The notes under the pieces are model-generated. The model had not been told where the DNA came from. It did not search any database and saw only the letters and a program-made list of their open reading frames with translations. Below, one piece after another: positions 44,161-52,665 of a stretch of DNA of 64,000 nucleotides. Position numbers and translations under genes: made by a program. This DNA is from Methanosarcina baikalica (GTDB lineage: Archaea > Halobacteriota > Methanosarcinia > Methanosarcinales > Methanosarcinaceae), in contig NZ_JAVKPK010000006.1 in NCBI RefSeq assembly GCF_031461075.1, positions 8,507 to 72,506 on the forward strand, given 5' to 3'. Within the stretch, counting starts at the first letter, position 1. Each line of letters starts with the position of its first letter.

Positions 44161-46143
44161 ATGCAAAATAGGATTATATATGGAATCGATATTTCTCGGG
44201 GCTCCCCCCGGGCAAGGGAACTTCCCAGGTATGCGCTTGCTATCCTTAAGGAGGGTGAAGTCTCCCATCAAAGTATGCTCCGTCGCCAGAAGATCCTTAA
44301 TATGATCCAGAAGGACAGGCCGGAGATGATAGCCGTTGACAACATTTTCGAGCTTGCTGCCGACAGGCGCGAGCTTCTTTCTCTTATGGAACGCCTCCCT
44401 GAGGGCGTTAAACTTGTCCAGGTCACAGGCGGGCTCCATCCTGAACCGCTTGTCAGGATTGCACGAAAGCACGGGTTTTCTTTCGACCCCGTAAATCCGA
44501 ACGATGAAGCTGAAGCATGCGCCCGCCTTGCAGACCTTGGGGTTGGGCATGAGGTTTCTCTCTTTGAAGATATTACAAAGATCAAGGTCAGCAGAGCCCG
44601 TTCTCTGGGTCGGGGGGGCTGGAGCCAGAACCGGTATTGCAGGAAGGTACATGGAGCTGTGTTGCAAAGGAGCAGAGAGATTGAAAATGTCCTTAAAGAT
44701 CTCTCGCGGGAAAAAGGCATCAAATTCGAAGCAGTAAATGTAAAAGGGTTCGGAGGATATGTCAGGTCTGAATTTACTGTCTATGCAAAGCGCGGAGAGA
44801 TACCAATACATCCTGCGGCAAGCAACGATGCTCAGGTAAGTGTAAGAAGCGTCGAACGCGACAAAATTCGTTATGTTCCCCTTAAACAGAAGAACCCAAG
44901 ACGTAAATTCACAATCGTGGGAATTGATCCCGGAACAACCGTGGGCATAGCCATTCTTTCTCTGGATGGAGACCTTCTCTATCTGAAAAGCTTTAGGGGA
45001 ATAGCTCCAGATGAAGTTGTCAAGCTTATTGCCGAATACGGAAAACCTGCAGTTATTGCCAGTGATGTTACTCCGATGCCAGGCTCGGTTGAAAAAATCA
45101 GGCGGAGCTTTAATGCAGTTCCTGCAAGCCCTGGAATTGAGGTTTCTGCCGAGGAAAAAATTGCTCTTGGAAAGACTTTCGGCTATTCCAATGACCATGA
45201 AAGGGATGCATTGACTGCGGCTCTTCTCACCTACAGAAGCTACAAGAATATCTTTACGCGGATTGAAAAGAAAGCTCCACAGAACTCAGACCTTGAGCTG
45301 ATAAAGCTCCATGTAATCAGCGGAGACTCGATAGAAGCTGCAATCGACAAAGTTCGGGTATCAGGTGAGGCTGAAAAACCAAGGGCAAGAGAGCGTTCCG
45401 AAAAGCCAGAGGAAAGGACGGTTGACGAATCCCTCTTGAAAATGAGGGAGACTATCCACCGGCAGGGAGAACATATTCAGAACCTGCAGGAATACCTTGA
45501 GGATTTAAAAGAGGAACTTGCTGCAAAAGACCGGAAAATTTCAAAACTTGCATCACGACTGAACAGCTTCAAAAAAGAAGCTTACAGTGAAGTCCGAAAA
45601 TCAAACGAAATCCAGATCAGAGAAAGTACTATAGAGAGCCTGAAAAAAGAGCTCAGCCATAAAAATAAAACTGTAAAGGAACTCCGGCGCAGGAGCAATA
45701 AGCTGCGCAAAATCCAGAAAATGGAAGTCCGGGGTGAAGGTACTGCTGTAAAGGTTATTGCCGCTTTTACGAAGGAATCAATTGCCGAAACAAAGGAAAA
45801 ATACGGGCTCAAGGAAGGAGACGTAGTTTTCCTGGAGGAACCAAGCGGAGGCGGGGCTGCAACAGCCCAGATCCTTGTAGAAGCATCCGTTCGGGCCGTA
45901 CTTATCCCTGAGGATATTTCGCATGCGGCAGAGGAAACCCTCTTCAAAGGGAATGTGCCGGTCTTAAGGGGCATTTTGCTTGAACGGGCTGAGGATTTTG
46001 CAATGGCAGAGCCGGAAAGCCTTGAAGTTGCAATCGCTGCCTGGGAAAAAGAGGCTGAGAAAAATCGACACAAAGCCAAGGAAGACGAACTGCAGAGTCT
46101 TTTTGAAGAATACAGAAGTGAACGGCGCAGGGGCCTGGTTTAA
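44161..46143 (+). CDS. DUF460 (COG2433) RNase H-like protein with coiled coil
   Basis: A 660-residue archaeal protein of unknown function conserved as COG2433. Residues 1-240 form one domain (YGIDISRGSPRARELPRYAL, AVDNIFELAADRREL). A RuvC/RNase H-like core follows, with the metal-binding strand IVGIDPGTTVGIAIL near residue 257 and an acidic DHERDALTAAL further on. Residues about 425-525 are a long coiled coil (HIQNLQEYLEDLKEELAAKD). The C-terminal domain includes LLERAEDFAMAEPE. Archaeal relatives are taken as predicted nucleases for RNA or DNA repair. It is preceded by AT-rich DNA and begins with ATG 44161. The neighbouring genes run against it. Confidence 0.88.
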   Translation: MQNRIIYGIDISRGSPRARELPRYALAILKEGEVSHQSMLRRQKILNMIQKDRPEMIAVDNIFELAADRRELLSLMERLPEGVKLVQVTGGLHPEPLVRIARKHGFSFDPVNPNDEAEACARLADLGVGHEVSLFEDITKIKVSRARSLGRGGWSQNRYCRKVHGAVLQRSREIENVLKDLSREKGIKFEAVNVKGFGGYVRSEFTVYAKRGEIPIHPAASNDAQVSVRSVERDKIRYVPLKQKNPRRKFTIVGIDPGTTVGIAILSLDGDLLYLKSFRGIAPDEVVKLIAEYGKPAVIASDVTPMPGSVEKIRRSFNAVPASPGIEVSAEEKIALGKTFGYSNDHERDALTAALLTYRSYKNIFTRIEKKAPQNSDLELIKLHVISGDSIEAAIDKVRVSGEAEKPRARERSEKPEERTVDESLLKMRETIHRQGEHIQNLQEYLEDLKEELAAKDRKISKLASRLNSFKKEAYSEVRKSNEIQIRESTIESLKKELSHKNKTVKELRRRSNKLRKIQKMEVRGEGTAVKVIAAFTKESIAETKEKYGLKEGDVVFLEEPSGGGAATAQILVEASVRAVLIPEDISHAAEETLFKGNVPVLRGILLERAEDFAMAEPESLEVAIAAWEKEAEKNRHKAKEDELQSLFEEYRSERRRGLV

Positions 46144-46247
46144 GGCTCCTCTTAAAACTCATCTGCTCTTTTCGCAGCGCTTTGCCTGCAGAACCCTTAC
46201 GTCCTCCAATACAATAGTATGTCCACCTATACCGAAGTTTCAGCTCT

Positions 46248-46793
46248 TTATTTCCTGTCAAAGAAAATATTTTTCCCTGTTATACTCAACGGAATTCCGA
46301 AAATAACATCCGCATCCAGCAAGCCAGAAACCCTTGCAGCTGCACCAACTGAGTACATGACCCTGTTGTCAACGCAGCAGTCCTTGGCTTTTGCAGCGGC
46401 TGCGCCAACAGCTATTCCTAGGTCTACATATTTGAGCATACAGTTCGGACCCTTGAAATCTACCTCTACTTTCTGCCGGTTCAGCATCTCAGTACAGGTT
46501 TCAAAGCCACAGGCTCCGCAGTTCAGGCCTGCAGCCCCGCTGGTTTTAACGCCTATAAGTACAGCAGCCACGGCATTTCGGAGATTTACAGCGTCTCTTT
46601 TCAGAAAAACGAAGCCTGCCCCTTTTTTATCTGCCAGCTTTTCCATAGCCGAGGCAAGGACTTCAATGTCTTCTTTTTCGGCAAGGGCAGTTATTACATC
46701 ATCTATTCCTTTGGCTTTCGGGGCAGTCCGTGCAGCCAGAAGGATAGTCTGTGCAAGTGTTTCAAGCACTTCGGATTCAGGATTGAGGATCAT
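46248..46793 (-). CDS. DUF2148 ferredoxin-domain protein
   Basis: A 181-residue DUF2148 protein: MILNPESEVLETLAQTILLA, APKAKGIDDVITAL and NCGACGFETCTEMLNRQ, with a further Cys in GPNCMLKYVDLGIAVGAA, forming a CxxCx4C plus C cluster likely to bind 4Fe-4S. Archaeal and bacterial relatives are uncharacterised. I start it at ATG 46793 because this is where the conserved segment begins; the frame opens eleven codons earlier. It lies 57 nt downstream of the beta-CASP gene on the same strand. Confidence 0.85.
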   Translation of the reverse strand: MILNPESEVLETLAQTILLAARTAPKAKGIDDVITALAEKEDIEVLASAMEKLADKKGAGFVFLKRDAVNLRNAVAAVLIGVKTSGAAGLNCGACGFETCTEMLNRQKVEVDFKGPNCMLKYVDLGIAVGAAAAKAKDCCVDNRVMYSVGAAARVSGLLDADVIFGIPLSITGKNIFFDRK

Positions 46794-46850
46794 ACCAGCC
46801 AATTGGAACTGTATGAGCTTAAGCATTTCGCAGGCTTCTGAAAAAGCTGC

Positions 46851-48107
46851 TTATTTTTTTTCTTCTTTAAAGGCAAATAATTCCCCGTTTGCAGGTGCAT
46901 ATGCATCCACGCCGATTTCCTCTGAAATCCACTGCGCGAAGATTTCGGTTTTGTCTCCATGCATGACAAAGACCCTTTCAGTACCTTTCCTGCATAAATA
47001 TTTTACAAGTTTTTTGAGTTCACTATCTCCACTGTGAGCGGAAAAGTCGTACTGCTCTATTCTGGGCTTGAGGGTGAGGACAGCTCCATCTGTTTCGATT
47101 ACTCCGTGCTTTAAGGCCAGCCGACCGTTTGTGCCTTCGACCTGGTAGCCTGTGAGCAGGATTTTTGATTTCGGGTCTTTGTAAAGCCGGCTCAGATAAT
47201 GGAGTGCCGGTCCCCCGTTTAGCATTCCGGCTGTAGTGACAATGACTGAAGGCTCTTTAAGGATAGAATCCCGCTGCCTGTCTTTTACGGAAATTGCACG
47301 TCCGAAAGCCCTATCCAGAAGTTCCGGATTTCTCAGGTACTCAGGATATTTTTGGAGGATTTTGTACACATCCCTGCCCATGCCGTCCACATAAGCCCTG
47401 ATTCCGTGAGCGTCAAGAAGCATAAGCATCTCCTGGGTCCTGCCTATTGCAAAGGCAGGGATAAGGGCAGTGCCACCCCTATCCAGAGTCTCCAGGACAG
47501 ATTCGATAAACCTTTCTTCGGTTTCTTTTCGCGGGATATGGTCTTCCCCGAAATATGTGCTCTCGAGCACCAGCGTGCCTGTTTTGGGAAATTTGGCTGC
47601 TCCGGGCACAAGCCTCGTTTCCTCAAGATTAAAATCTCCGGTATAGAACAGGCTTTCTCCGGATTCGGATTCCAGAAGGATTCCAGACGCTCCGGGAATA
47701 TGGCCCGCATTATAGAAGCAAGCCCTGTAGCCATGGGTCTTGAAGGTCTCACCGTAATCCATAGTTCTTGTTCTTTGGCTAAGCTTCTGCAGGTCTTCAG
47801 GGTCAAAAGGGGCTACACCTGACAATGTGCTCTCTGCGAGTTTGAGGGTATCTCTCCCTAGAAGAGAAGTAAACTCTGCAGTCGGCGGGGTCATGAAAAC
47901 ATCAGGGTCCAGGTACATAAGGTTAGGCACAGCTCCGCAATGGTCAAGGTGCCCGTGCGAGACAAGCACTGCTTTCGGCTCCATGCCATTAAGAGGATAT
48001 TCTGAAGGATCTCCTGCTTTTATACCATAATCGAGCAGAATTTCCCCATTTACAAGCAAACCCGAACGTCCGACTTCCCTGCATCCGCCTTTAAAGGCAA
48101 GCTCCAG
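46851..48107 (-). CDS. MBL-fold beta-CASP ribonuclease (aCPSF2-like)
   Basis: A metallo-beta-lactamase/beta-CASP nuclease of about 418 residues without the N-terminal KH domains of aCPSF1, so of the aCPSF2 type; these process or degrade RNA, often 5'-3'. The metal site is SHGHLDHCG, with GHIPGASGI and FYTGDFN as motifs 3 and 4; beta-CASP motif A, B and C regions include DGMGRDVYKILQ, TTAGMLNGGPALHYL and FSAHSGDSE. The conserved N-terminus (ELAFKGGCREVGRSG) extends 17 codons upstream of the only usual start (TTG 48059) and is preceded by AAGGAG, so translation must begin at CTG 48107 or ATT 48110, both unusual. The DUF2148 gene follows. Confidence 0.88.
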   Translation of the reverse strand: MELAFKGGCREVGRSGLLVNGEILLDYGIKAGDPSEYPLNGMEPKAVLVSHGHLDHCGAVPNLMYLDPDVFMTPPTAEFTSLLGRDTLKLAESTLSGVAPFDPEDLQKLSQRTRTMDYGETFKTHGYRACFYNAGHIPGASGILLESESGESLFYTGDFNLEETRLVPGAAKFPKTGTLVLESTYFGEDHIPRKETEERFIESVLETLDRGGTALIPAFAIGRTQEMLMLLDAHGIRAYVDGMGRDVYKILQKYPEYLRNPELLDRAFGRAISVKDRQRDSILKEPSVIVTTAGMLNGGPALHYLSRLYKDPKSKILLTGYQVEGTNGRLALKHGVIETDGAVLTLKPRIEQYDFSAHSGDSELKKLVKYLCRKGTERVFVMHGDKTEIFAQWISEEIGVDAYAPANGELFAFKEEKK

Positions 48108-48120
48108 AATAAAAACTCCT

Positions 48121-48840
48121 TAAAATCTATTAAAATCTTACTATAATATTCGCTATGATATTTGTTAAATACTTCTGTGAGCACAGACAGCCAGAAATTT
48201 CTTCAACGTCTAAATACTCTCTACAGACTACCTGAATACTCGCAGTAGACCAATAGTATTAAGCCAAGAGATAAATCTAAAAATATATTGGCAGACTTTA
48301 AATTAATCATCCTTTATTTTTCTCAAAGCTGTGATATTCTGGTTTAAGGAATAATATCAGAAAAGGTTTTGATAGTATGGAAACTGTCTCAATAAACAAT
48401 TAAAATTCGGTAAAATAATATATTAAGTTAAATTACATATATTGTTATGAATGATGAAAAATTTATAACAGCGCTCTCTGAACTAATAAACGGTCGACAT
48501 AAAAATCCATTCAATTTTTCTATTGATATCGTTTTTTTCAGAACTTTTGAAATTCAATTTAAATCAAAAATTACTAAATGTTAACCATAACACAATTAAT
48601 ATATATTTACAATAAATGAGCTAAATGACAAATAATGTTAGATATATAGTCCGTATGATACTGGTTTTTAAGTGGACCTGCAAAAAATAACATTTAAGGA
48701 TATTTAAATGTTAGAATGTGCTTGTTGCCGAATGTAGGTTATATGATAAAGATCGTATAGAAATTGTACGCTTTCAAATGTTTGCAGAAAGTATTTTAAA
48801 AACTAGTGCTGTGATTCCAAAGTATGTCATAAAACCTTGG
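48121..48840. other. intergenic, nothing recognised
   Basis: Very AT-rich. No frame with coding character except a 79-codon one (48718-48957) that ends in the repeat and is not supported. Confidence 0.5.
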
Positions 48841-48845
48841 TTTTT

Positions 48846-49053
48846 TATTTCAGTCGAATACCCCGCTAGCTTGCTGCGGGGATGGAAAACTTCCCCGGTA
48901 ACCGTTGATGATAATATTATTTATCAATCCCATTTTTCGATTGTTAACTTCTGCTAGAACTAAACCTATTAGGTTTATTGTCTTCTTTTACGGAATTTCG
49001 AGCGGTGGCGCGAACATACCCCGTTGCTTGCAGCGGGGTGCGCCAGCGCAAAT
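48846..49053 (-). repeat. approximately 205-bp double-hairpin repeat, copy 2 (inverted)
   Basis: Minus-strand copy of the unit at 21166-21365, about nine bases in ten identical by eye, with both hairpins (CCCCGCTAGCTTGCTGCGGGG-type and CCCCGTTGCTTGCAGCGGGG). A miniature element begins 8 nt beyond it at 49061. The two copies are 27.5 kb apart and in opposite orientation. Confidence 0.85.
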
Positions 49054-49060
49054 TTGATTA

Positions 49061-49461
49061 AGAGCCTATCCGAAAAGTACACAATAATATAGTTGCAAAG
49101 TTACAATATGTCGCAACATTTTCCTTATAAACTTTTACCAATCTGCTTTTTGTTTAAAAAAGAGACTATAGATTCAGTTAGATTTATGTAGACCATCAAA
49201 CATTGCAGTTCCGATTGCAATTCCTGTACCTACCCCAAGTCCAATTTTTACACCGTTCATTAAATCATGCGATAAGTATCCCAATAATGTACATGTGACG
49301 AGTGCTATAATGAAATTTAAAAATACTTTTTTTACCTGAGACTTCTTCATGTTCATCACTCAAAAAACTATAATATGATAGTTAATTAAATCTTGCTTTA
49401 GGTCACTTATTACAAACATGATTTTGAAAACAGTAGTCATAACACTTTTCGGATAGGTTCT
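49061..49461. mobile_element. inverted-repeat element carrying a small gene
   Basis: A 401-bp unit bounded by AGAGCCTATCCGAAAAGT (49061-49078) and ACTTTTCGGATAGGTTCT (49444-49461), 17 of 18 bp matching as inverted repeats. The same ends enclose the 133-bp empty element at 20037-20169. Inside lies the 61-codon frame at 49174-49359 but no transposase, so it looks like a non-autonomous element with a passenger gene. Confidence 0.65.
49174..49359 (-). CDS. small membrane protein inside the inverted-repeat element
   Basis: A 61-residue protein with a basic start (MKKSQVKKVF) and two membrane stretches (LNFIIALVTCTLLGYL; VKIGLGVGTGIAIGTAMF) rich in glycine in the second. ATGs at 49359, 49356 and 49350 are possible starts. 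No family recognised. Composition resembles small pore- or sensor-like membrane peptides, but this is not evidence of function. Confidence 0.5.
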   Translation of the reverse strand: MMNMKKSQVKKVFLNFIIALVTCTLLGYLSHDLMNGVKIGLGVGTGIAIGTAMFDGLHKSN

Positions 49462-49474
49462 AAGTCAACATTCA

Positions 49475-49606
49475 TTATTTGGACTTTTTATCGTTCTTAG
49501 GTACTTCCTTTTTCTGATTTGTAAATTGATGTCGTTGTTCAGTGTCACTTGATCCTTTCCAGACTCTTTTATCTTTGCCAGAAAAATTACTTCCTCCATC
49601 TGCCAT
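49475..49606 (-). CDS. small basic protein, 43 aa
   Basis: ATG at 49606 with AAGAGGAT upstream opens MADGGSNFSGKDKRVWKGSS followed by a Lys-rich end. Too short for the usual threshold. It sits directly downstream of the broken membrane gene on the same strand. No family recognised. Confidence 0.4.
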   Translation of the reverse strand: MADGGSNFSGKDKRVWKGSSDTEQRHQFTNQKKEVPKNDKKSK

Positions 49607-49615
49607 AATATCCTC

Positions 49616-50163
49616 TTATTTCAATATACTTAACAACAGAATAAAGTAAACTATTAACACAAGTACACTTATCATAAATAGTAAGTATGACCTATTTAAC
49701 CATTCAGCAATCTGCCTATTTTGATCACGATTTTTGACAATATTGCCTGTAATATCTTCGGTCATCTTTTTATACATTTCCTTTTTTGTTGTTTGTTGTC
49801 TGTACAATATTTAGTAAAATCATCGGCTCTCAAAAACCACCAATCTCTAACATTGAGAGCTATTAATCCGCATAAAATAGATGATGTAAAAAATACCAAT
49901 ATTAACAAAATCAAAATAAGCAAAAATGTAGCAGAGAATATTTTTTCTTTAGTTACAGCATCAGCAGATGCTATTAGTGTAGATAAAGAAGCTACAGTTA
50001 AACTAAAAATTACACCCACAAAACCAACAATACCAGTCGCTTTATTTTCAATATCACGAGTTTTTTGCCACTCGGTATTGCACATATCAACTACTGACTC
50101 ATATATTAGCTTTTCACACTCTTCATCACTTTGATTAATATCACTTCGAGATATTACGCACAT
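49616..50163 (-). pseudogene. three-helix membrane protein broken by a frameshift (or -1 frameshifting)
   Basis: Two overlapping frames form one protein. The first (50163-49762) encodes a soluble N-terminus and two helices (GIVGFVGVIFSLTVASL; FLLILILLILVFFTSS). The second (49807-49616) continues with KKMTEDITGNIVKNRDQNRQ and a third helix (SYLLFMISVLVLIVYFILLL). They overlap at a run of six A followed by GG (minus strand 49787-49780), where a -1 shift joins them. Either one A was lost or the slip is used in translation. The DIENKATGIVGFVG start is familiar from small archaeal and bacterial membrane proteins of unknown role. Confidence 0.5.
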
Positions 50164-50289
50164 TGTTTTATTCCTGGTAGTTGGTGTGTTATAGCTAGAT
50201 TATAGCAAATATTACTAATAACAAATTTAATATGTAAAATAGTATTAAACTTGTATATAAAATAGATGACAGTAGCCAATTATATCCTA

Positions 50290-50455
50290 GTGCATCGATT
50301 CCATATATCCTCAATAAACCACGGATAAACACAGATTAAAACAGATGGTTTCAATTCGTGTTTATCCGTGCTCATCTGTAGTTTTTATGGGAAACTCACT
50401 GATCAGTGTTGATTTCAAAGTCCAGTTTTATTTCCATAATTTGGAATCGATGCAC
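50290..50455. mobile_element. IS630-type miniature element, second type
   Basis: A 166-bp element between TA dinucleotides with at least 14-bp inverted ends (GTGCATCGATTCCA). These match the ends of the 224-bp element at 2703. Inside, CACGGATAAACAC (around 50320) and GTGTTTATCCGTG (around 50362) form a 13-bp hairpin. No transposase sequence remains. Confidence 0.7.
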
Positions 50456-50457
50456 TA

Positions 50458-50534
50458 GGTATGGTGAATAAGGTTGTACGGGTCAGAATAAGATTCAACT
50501 TTACAACTGGTTATATTTTTAACTAAAGTACCAA
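50458..50534 (+). repeat. left direct repeat flanking the FAD oxidoreductase gene
   Basis: Shares GGTATGGTGAATAAGGTT, then GGGTCAGAAT, AGATTCAA and TATATTTTTAACTAAAGTACC with 52413-52493. It starts right after the miniature element. Confidence 0.75.
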
Positions 50535-50770
50535 TACTCGGACCCAAAAAGCTGCAAGGTTAGGAGTCCATAAGAACTATAAATAATGCATAGCTAAATT
50601 AAAAACAATCAACCAGAACCAAAAAATAAGTGTCACTTATTCTACTGCAGGAGACGCATTCATCATATCGAGAAAGATAGAACGAGAAAGACAGAGGCCA
50701 TTTTCTATATTTATCACCATAGAACGGTCACTTTCAAGCTGGAAATTACATTTGACCTGCAAAAAAAGGG

Positions 50771-52318
50771 ATGAACTGTTTAAAAGAATATTGGGAGAGG
50801 GGGAGAGATAGAGTGCCTGATATCATTAATTCTGATACAGTCATAGTCGGGGGAGGCATCACAGGTCTTTACACCTGCTATAAACTAAAACAATTAAAAG
50901 GCACTAACCATACCATTTCTCTATTTGAAGCTGCAGGTCGCTTTGGAGGCCGAATTGAGACTGTAGAAATGGGCGGGTTTTTAGCCGAATATGGACCTAT
51001 GCGGTTTGAGAAGCTTGCACAGCCTCTACTCATGGAGCTTATAGCTGAACTTGGTCTGGAGACGAACTTCTTCGTTCCCTATACAGCGGCAAATGACCCT
51101 GATTCTCTTTTTGATTTAACTTATGATGAATCTGGAGGTAAGCGCTCTGGAAGTAAATTGACAACACTTGAGCTTTTAAAACTGGGCATTCTGCGTCTGT
51201 TAAATGCAAGCGACGGAGATATGGACGACCCTGATGACCCCAGGAATCGGGCCTGGTGGGCTACTCTTGACGAGGAATACTACAGCTATGTGCGTAATAA
51301 GGCGAGCTACAATGGAAAATATCTCTACGAGATGGGCTTCTGGAATGCACTCAGTCTTGTTCTTAGCCACCGTGCAGTGAATAAGATCATTCATTGTGGA
51401 ACTTTTTACCATGTTATTCATTTTAACCCGAATGCAGCAGAGTGGGTTATTTTCTGGCTGCGCGGACTGCATCCGGATGATGGACTGGTTGGCATAAAAC
51501 AGGGTACTGGATCCCTTGTTCAGGAGTTAGTCCATAGATTAGACTCCAGATCTGAACTTTCGGTCTCGTTGCATCTTAATCACAGGTTAACGGCCCTTTT
51601 TCCCCAGCCTGACGGGAGGGTTTTACTCGAGTTCAAGACTGACAATACAACAGTTAAGGTACTGGCAAAGCGGGTAGTTCTGGCATTACCTCGTTGTCCT
51701 CTGATGCAACTTCGTCCTCTATTACCTGAACATATTGGAGAACTGGTAGATTCTGTAATTCCCATTCCGCTGGTAAAATGTTTCTTTGTTAATGAGAGTC
51801 CCTGGTGGAATGAATTCACGCCTCCACAGACACGAGCTTCATCTACTCCAGCAAGAGAAATTCATTACGCCTTTAGAAAGGATGGAAGCAGTAAACGTGG
51901 AATTGTAATGGTTTATGGTGACCCGCCCAGTATGCGCTACTGGACGCCATTTGTACAACAACAGGAACATCTAAAGGCAGAATTAAATCTCGATAAACGT
52001 CTTGTTGAGGGTTACCTTCAGTATTTACGATCAAATCCTGACAATACAGATATTAAAGAAATAAGAGAAGAGGCTGAACTAATAAGTTGTTTCGGCATAA
52101 GAGATTGGAGCCGTGAGCCTTTTGAGGCGGGTTGTCATATTTGGAAAGCTGGCGTCCGTGCTGAAGAGGCAATAAAAGAGTTAACAGCATTCTCATTACA
52201 GGATTCACCACTATCAAATAAAAATATCCATATATGTGGTGAGGCTTACTCGGATTTCCAGGGTTTTATCGAAGGTGGTTTGCGCACAGCCCTGCGAGTT
52301 GTAAAGCAAATTCTTTGA
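50771..52318 (+). CDS. FAD-dependent amine oxidase-like protein
   Basis: A 515-residue flavoprotein of the flavin monoamine oxidase group. The FAD-binding start reads DTVIVGGGITGLYTCYKL, with the adenine-ribose Glu in FEAAGRFGGRIE and the GG-doublet. The C-terminal flavin motif is ICGEAYSDFQGFIEGGLRTA. The substrate region is divergent. Such proteins oxidise amines or amino acids, or act as desaturases. ATG at 50771 sits directly after a weak AAAAAAGGG; the GTG at 50813 has stronger AGGGGGAGAG upstream and still keeps the FAD motif. The gene with its flanks lies between direct repeats at 50458 and 52413, and has no neighbour in its pathway. Confidence 0.85.
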   Translation: MNCLKEYWERGRDRVPDIINSDTVIVGGGITGLYTCYKLKQLKGTNHTISLFEAAGRFGGRIETVEMGGFLAEYGPMRFEKLAQPLLMELIAELGLETNFFVPYTAANDPDSLFDLTYDESGGKRSGSKLTTLELLKLGILRLLNASDGDMDDPDDPRNRAWWATLDEEYYSYVRNKASYNGKYLYEMGFWNALSLVLSHRAVNKIIHCGTFYHVIHFNPNAAEWVIFWLRGLHPDDGLVGIKQGTGSLVQELVHRLDSRSELSVSLHLNHRLTALFPQPDGRVLLEFKTDNTTVKVLAKRVVLALPRCPLMQLRPLLPEHIGELVDSVIPIPLVKCFFVNESPWWNEFTPPQTRASSTPAREIHYAFRKDGSSKRGIVMVYGDPPSMRYWTPFVQQQEHLKAELNLDKRLVEGYLQYLRSNPDNTDIKEIREEAELISCFGIRDWSREPFEAGCHIWKAGVRAEEAIKELTAFSLQDSPLSNKNIHICGEAYSDFQGFIEGGLRTALRVVKQIL

Positions 52319-52412
52319 ATTTAGAAATAATTTCCGGGCTTTGTAGAGACGTTCTTTTTTCTCTCTTCTGGTAAAGACCGTTCGACGAAGAAGGACGTTA
52401 CAGGAACAGTTA

Positions 52413-52493
52413 GGTATGGGGAATAAGGTTAATAAGGGCCAGAATTTAGATTCAAATTTCTAACCGGCTATATTTTTAACTAAAAGTACCAGT
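52413..52493 (+). repeat. right direct repeat flanking the FAD oxidoreductase gene
   Basis: Matches 50458-50534 with small gaps, sharing GGTATGGGGAATAAGG, GGCCAGAAT, AGATTCAAA and TATATTTTTAACTAAAAGTA. The pair encloses about 1.9 kb. Confidence 0.75.
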
Positions 52494-52665
52494 TAGGTGA
52501 TGGTCGACAGCCAAATACTATCATACTCCGGTCTCATACTCTGATTTCAGACCCTGATTTTGTTCTCTTCAGGGAGTTCTTCAAAGCCCGAGAAGAATTT
52601 AGGGTTTTAAGGCGAGCTCTAAAAACAGGCAAAAATAAAAAAGCCGACATGAGTGAAGACTATTT

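Noticed and set aside
44122..45198. 358-codon frame antisense to the DUF460 gene
   Set aside because: Full overlap with a well-supported gene and no protein family pattern; a GC-driven shadow frame.
46219..47037. 272-codon plus-strand frame over DUF2148 and beta-CASP genes
   Set aside because: Antisense to two conserved genes; low-complexity Ser/Ala-rich translation.
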